Positions 61,112-64,000 of a stretch of DNA of 64,000 nucleotides are shown here, in pieces (the first letter of the stretch is position 1; every line of letters starts with the position of its first letter). The stretch lies in the NCBI RefSeq assembly GCF_004565475.1, contig NZ_SRHX01000002.1, positions 342,458-406,457 of the forward strand, written 5' to 3'. Source of the DNA: Lonepinella koalarum (GTDB lineage: Bacteria > Pseudomonadota > Gammaproteobacteria > Enterobacterales > Pasteurellaceae). The notes beneath the pieces were generated by a model. It was not told the DNA's origin. It searched no databases and saw nothing but the letters and a program-made list of their open reading frames with translations. The translations under genes and the position numbers were made by a program.

Positions 61112-61278
61112 CTTCTGTCATCTGAACAGGGTAGGACATACCCGTAGAGCTTGTGAAGTGAATCTCATTAGAGATCAGCAGCAAGAACCCACCGAGAGTA
61201 GCCCCTGAAAGGGGGAGCTAGTAGGAATTCCCGTCCTTTAGGGCAGGGAGGATGTCAACACCTATTGGTAAATCTATA
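61112..61278 (+). ncRNA. candidate omega-RNA (reRNA) and guide of the IS element
   Basis: After the tnpB stop: GGGTA-GGACA-TACCC (61129-61143), ATCTC-ATTA-GAGAT (61162-61175), CCCC-TGAAA-GGGG within TAGC...GCTA (61199-61220) and the right-end hairpin (61230-61248), ending GGAGGATGTCAA at 61258. In known TnpB systems the omega-RNA ends at this point with the guide taken from the bases beyond, here starting 61259 (CACCTATTGGTAAATCTATA). The RNA may start inside tnpB. Not shown experimentally here. Confidence 0.6.
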
Positions 61279-61308
61279 CTTTTGACTACATATAAAGAGG
61301 AAAAAATT

Positions 61309-62028
61309 ATGACTCCACATATTAACGCTCCGGAAGGCGCATTTGCTGATGTTGTATTAATGCCGGGAGATCCACTTCGCGCTAAGTTTATTGCTGAAAA
61401 ATTCTTAGACAACGTTCAAGAAGTCACAAATGTCCGTAATATGCTTGGTTACACAGGGACTTACAAAGGTCGTCGCATTTCAGTCATGGGACACGGAATG
61501 GGGATTCCATCCTGCTCAATTTACAGTAAAGAATTAATTACCGAATATGGCGTGAAAAAAATTATTCGGGTTGGCTCGTGCGGTGCGGTGCGTCAAGATG
61601 TCAAACTACGCGATGTCGTGATTGGTATTGGTGCATGTACTGATAGCAAAGTAAATCGTATTCGTTTTAGAGATCATGATTTTGCTGCCATTGCAGATTT
61701 TGATATGGTTCAAGCAGCGGTACAAGCGGCAAAAAATAAAGGGGTGAAAGTACGAGCTGGGAATTTGTTCTCGACAGATTTATTTTATTCCCCAGATATT
61801 ACCATGTTTGATGTGATGGAAAAATACGGCATTCTTGGGGTGGAAATGGAAGCGGCGGGTATTTATGCTGTGGCGGCGGAATATGGTGCCAAGGCGTTGT
61901 GTATTTGTACGGTCTCTGATCATATTCGTACCGGTGAACAAACCAGTTCAGAAGAACGTCAATTAACTTTTAATGAAATGATTGAGATTGCATTGGAAAG
62001 TGTATTGATTGGTGATGTCACTGAGTAA
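61309..62028 (+). CDS. deoD: purine nucleoside phosphorylase
   Basis: Splits purine (deoxy)nucleosides with phosphate. ATG 61309 (239 residues) has AGAGG upstream; the in-frame ATG at 61252 lies inside the IS end. Motifs: [15 protein letters not shown] near 17, RVGSCGAV near 86, [11 protein letters not shown] near 180 and the catalytic Asp in TVSDHI near 205. With nupC it forms a nucleoside salvage pair. Confidence 0.96.
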   Translation: MTPHINAPEGAFADVVLMPGDPLRAKFIAEKFLDNVQEVTNVRNMLGYTGTYKGRRISVMGHGMGIPSCSIYSKELITEYGVKKIIRVGSCGAVRQDVKLRDVVIGIGACTDSKVNRIRFRDHDFAAIADFDMVQAAVQAAKNKGVKVRAGNLFSTDLFYSPDITMFDVMEKYGILGVEMEAAGIYAVAAEYGAKALCICTVSDHIRTGEQTSSEERQLTFNEMIEIALESVLIGDVTE

Positions 62029-62036
62029 TTTAAACA

Positions 62037-62067
62037 AAAAAGTGCGGTATTTTTTACCGCACTTTCA
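62037..62067. terminator. bidirectional terminator between deoD and xanP
   Basis: AAAGTGCGGTA (62039-62049), loop of five T and TACCGCACTTT (62055-62065): a perfect inverted pair of uptake signals with A and T runs outside, working for the two convergent genes. An additional TTTTT loop is in the stem top. Confidence 0.9.
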
Positions 62068-62115
62068 GATAAAATCGCCAAAATATGGTGAAAATGCACC
62101 GCATTTTGATCGTCT

Positions 62116-63423
62116 TTATTCCACTTTACTCGGTTTATCTTGTGGCAAAATCAGATTTAAGATTAACGCTAATAATGAGCCTACGGTAATTCCTGAGCCA
62201 AAAATTTCTTTACAGAATATTGGCAATTTATCCAGTAATTCAGGGCGAGTTGTGACAGCTAAACCGCAACCGATAGAAATCGCAATGATTAAGCCGTTGC
62301 GTTTACTGCGCTCAATATTATCTAGCATTTGAATCCCTGCCGCAATAATCATCGCGAACATCATTAAGCCGGCACCACCTAATACAGGCAATGGAATCGA
62401 CACGATTAACGCACCGAAAACGGGGAATAAACCAGCTAATACTAATAATCCGCCAGTTAACGCTACCACATGGCGACTTGCCACCCCCGTGAGCGTAATT
62501 ACGCCGATATTTTGTGAGAAAGAAGAGAATGGGGTCGTTGACATAATCGCGGCTAGGGCAGAACCTAAACCGTCACAGAGTATGCCACCACGTAAATGTT
62601 TACCGGTGATTTCGGTTTGGGTGGCATTACCTAAGGCAAGGAAGTTACCACTACTTTCAACGATTGTCACCAAATAGGCAATCGCCATGCCGATAATTCC
62701 GGTAATCGGGAAAGACAAGCCGAAGTGTAACGGTTGTGGTAAGGCAAAGGCTTGTGCTTCTTTCACACCAGTAAAGTCGATCCAGCCGAGCGCAAGACAA
62801 AGGAGGTAGCCCGTCATCATACCGATTACAATGGCAGCCGCAGAAAAAATGCCAGTCCCCCATTGTACTAAAGCTACAACAATCACTAACACAAAGGTTG
62901 CCATCATCAGATTTTCAGGCGCTGCATAATTGGCATCGCTACGTTGACCACCCGCGAACCAATCCACAGCGACAGAGATTAAGCTTAAGCCGATCATCAT
63001 GACTACGGTGCCAGTCACCACGGGTGGGAATAATTTACGGATGTTTGGCATAAAGAAACTGCCCGCAATCATAACTACTGCCCCCACTAATGATGAACCA
63101 AGAATACCTGCCACGCCATGTTCACTAAAACCGACCGCAAGGGCAGCAGAGACAAAAGTAAAGCTCGTCCCCATCACACTCGGTAAACGAATGCCGATCG
63201 GACCTAATCCACGACACTGAATAATGGTCACAATACCTGAAACTAATAGAGCCGCATTGACTAAAATCACCGTATCTGGAATGGGTAATTTTAATACATT
63301 ACCGATCACCAAAGGCACCGCAATAATACCACCGAGTGCCGCCAATAAATGTTGTGCCGCCAATAATAAACTTAACCCAAAGGGTGGTTTATCTTCTACT
63401 GTATAAAGTAGATTATTATTCAT
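62116..63423 (-). CDS. NCS2-family purine (xanthine-type) permease
   Basis: 435 residues with about 14 helices. NCS2 motifs: LLAAQHLLAALGGIIAVPLVIGNV near 18, SVMGTSFTFVSA near 85, the signature region GHLRGGILCDGLGSALAAIMSTTPFSSFSQNIGVI (near 280-315). The sequence is nearer xanthine/urate permeases (XanP/XanQ) than uracil permeases, and a PurR operator in its promoter supports a purine substrate. Exact substrate inferred. Confidence 0.85.
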   Translation of the reverse strand: MNNNLLYTVEDKPPFGLSLLLAAQHLLAALGGIIAVPLVIGNVLKLPIPDTVILVNAALLVSGIVTIIQCRGLGPIGIRLPSVMGTSFTFVSAALAVGFSEHGVAGILGSSLVGAVVMIAGSFFMPNIRKLFPPVVTGTVVMMIGLSLISVAVDWFAGGQRSDANYAAPENLMMATFVLVIVVALVQWGTGIFSAAAIVIGMMTGYLLCLALGWIDFTGVKEAQAFALPQPLHFGLSFPITGIIGMAIAYLVTIVESSGNFLALGNATQTEITGKHLRGGILCDGLGSALAAIMSTTPFSSFSQNIGVITLTGVASRHVVALTGGLLVLAGLFPVFGALIVSIPLPVLGGAGLMMFAMIIAAGIQMLDNIERSKRNGLIIAISIGCGLAVTTRPELLDKLPIFCKEIFGSGITVGSLLALILNLILPQDKPSKVE

Positions 63424-63453
63424 AATGATTCCTTAAATAAAAAATAGGCACGC

Positions 63454-63475
63454 ATTATACAGCAAACGTTTGCGT
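63454..63475 (-). promoter_or_regulatory. PurR operator and -10 of the purine permease gene
   Basis: GCAAACGTTTGC (63462-63473) is the perfect 12-base centre of the PurR box ACGCAAACGTTTGCGT. On the minus strand TATAAT (63459-63454) starts two bases after it, so bound PurR would cover the space between -35 and -10. The -35 (TAATAA, 63482-63477) is poor. Repression by PurR with guanine or hypoxanthine is inferred. Confidence 0.85.
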
Positions 63476-63485
63476 TTTATTACAA

Positions 63486-63528
63486 AAAAGTGCGGTGAAA
63501 AATATAAAAGTTTTTTCACCGCACTTCA
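63486..63528 (-). terminator. terminator of the adhesin gene made of paired uptake signals
   Basis: AAGTGCGGTGAAAAA (63488-63502) and TTTTTTCACCGCACTT (63511-63526) pair over about 15 bases; on the minus strand TTTTTTG follows. It ends the trimeric autotransporter gene. Confidence 0.9.
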
Positions 63529-63603
63529 TACTTTTGGGGCTAAATGATACGCCGTTTTTTTCTCGCTATAGCATAGGAATAATATCGTTAGTACGAAATT
63601 CTA

Positions 63604-64000
63604 TTACCATTGGTATCCCACACTTGCCGCTGCACCCGTATCACCTCGGGTATTGCTATTCACCGAGAATTTAACGCCTATTTTCCCATTATCGGATAAA
63701 CGAGAATAACCTATGGCTAATGCACTTTCACCTTTATACACACCGGCTCCCGCCGCAACCATAGATTTACCCGGTATAGTGGCATGGTATAAGTTACTTG
63801 ATGCCATCGCACCGGCAATACCCGCTCTAAGGTTTTTATCGACTCTATTAATACTGCTATTAATATGGTTAGTCACATTACGCACTTGACCCACATTCAC
63901 CGCATCCGTATCTGCCTGACCAGCCGCTACATTGGTAATTCGAGTTGGGGAAGAACCATCAGAACCCGCAATATTAATTGCTTTACCATGAGAATCTTCG
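63604..64000 (-). CDS. trimeric autotransporter adhesin, C-terminal part (YadA family)
   Basis: The reading frame is open to the window edge, so only the last 132 residues are seen. Before the GTG at 63900 it includes SPTRITNVAAGQADTDAVN, a typical neck motif; then a short coiled stalk (NHINSSINRVDKNLRAGIAGAMA) and the four-strand YadA membrane anchor (about the last 70 residues) ending in W. Such proteins form trimeric surface adhesins. Length and binding target lie outside the window. Confidence 0.92.
   Translation of the reverse strand, partial: EDSHGKAINIAGSDGSSPTRITNVAAGQADTDAVNVGQVRNVTNHINSSINRVDKNLRAGIAGAMASSNLYHATIPGKSMVAAGAGVYKGESALAIGYSRLSDNGKIGVKFSVNSNTRGDTGAAASVGYQW

Larger units (their letters stand above)
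59434..61258. mobile_element. IS200/IS605-family element (IS605-type, tnpA and tnpB divergent)
   Basis: Left boundary placed by eye between about 59431 and 59445, right end at GTCAA (61254-61258). Inside each end is a hairpin with the same core CCTTTAGGGC: CACTGCCC-TTTA-GGGCGGTG (59451-59470) at the left, CCCGTCC-TTTA-GGGCAGGG (61230-61248) at the right. There are no inverted terminal repeats, as expected for single-strand HUH transposons. Both tnpA and tnpB read as intact, so the element may be active. It sits between the nupC terminator and deoD. Confidence 0.85.

Noticed and set aside
61252..61308. In-frame ATG in the IS end that would extend DeoD by 19 residues
   Set aside because: DeoD has a good ribosome site and family-typical start at 61309; the frame is open by chance through the IS end.

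Overview
The window is a piece of a Pasteurellaceae chromosome. Two things point there. The DNA is studded with the Hin-type DNA uptake signal sequence (core AAGTGCGGT or its complement ACCGCACTT; I counted 34 exact cores by eye), which marks the Haemophilus/Aggregatibacter/Pasteurella branch of naturally competent Pasteurellaceae. The proteins and several gene neighbourhoods (uppS-cdsA-rseP-bamA-skp-lpxD, mogA-glnB-perM, comNOPQ-recC, birA-guaB-guaA) are those I know from Haemophilus influenzae and relatives. I cannot fix the genus from sequence alone. Almost everything is core chromosome; the clearly mobile or accessory parts are one IS200/IS605 element, REP-type hairpins, repeated multi-hairpin cassettes and the end of a trimeric autotransporter.

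Layout. 1-12.8 kb: isoprenoid and envelope cluster (dxr, EamA permease, uppS, cdsA, rseP, bamA, skp, lpxD, fabZ, lpxA, lpxB, rnhB), linking undecaprenyl phosphate, phospholipid and lipid A synthesis with outer membrane protein assembly. 12.8-20.4 kb: SLC13-type transporter with TrkA-C domains, mogA, glnB, perM-like protein, cysK, a minus-strand tRNA Gly-Leu-Cys operon, metB, trxA. 20.4-26.6 kb: a small exported protein of unknown function, rluC, divergent rne with a structured leader, xseA. 26.6-31.4 kb: mlaFEDCB-ibaG-murA, the phospholipid transport operon. 31.5-36.3 kb: ybgC-tolQ-tolR-tolA-tolB-pal, with a hairpin cassette wedged between tolQ and tolR. 36.4-44.6 kb: four tRNA-Lys genes, the competence pseudopilin genes comNOPQ, recC, a NagC-type ROK repressor and a tRNA Met-Leu-Gln-Gln operon. 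44.7-51.7 kb: birA, guaB, an unknown membrane protein, guaA, kdsC, kdsD and the RNase P RNA. 51.7-57.1 kb: SetA-like sugar efflux permease, an unknown membrane protein, dnaJ, a DUF2798-type membrane protein, REP hairpins and dnaK with a clear sigma-32 promoter. 57.3-64 kb: YczE-like protein, nupC, an intact-looking IS605-type element (tnpA, tnpB, omega-RNA end), deoD, a PurR-operated purine permease, and the C-terminal anchor of a YadA-like adhesin running off the window.

The less ordinary signals are: (1) two copies, 20 kb apart, of a four-hairpin cassette whose stems carry compensatory changes, one of them inside the tol-pal operon; (2) a GTAG-headed REP/REPIN array between dnaK and dnaJ; (3) an IS605-type TnpB with a readable omega-RNA end and guide upstream of deoD, carrying its own uptake signal; (4) a dispersed CCCCGTAC/GTGCGGGG hairpin family, one copy sitting in a three-hairpin array with complementary loops; (5) uncharacterised membrane or exported genes embedded in the gua, dnaKJ and rluC units. 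I see no CRISPR array, prophage or toxin-antitoxin pair.
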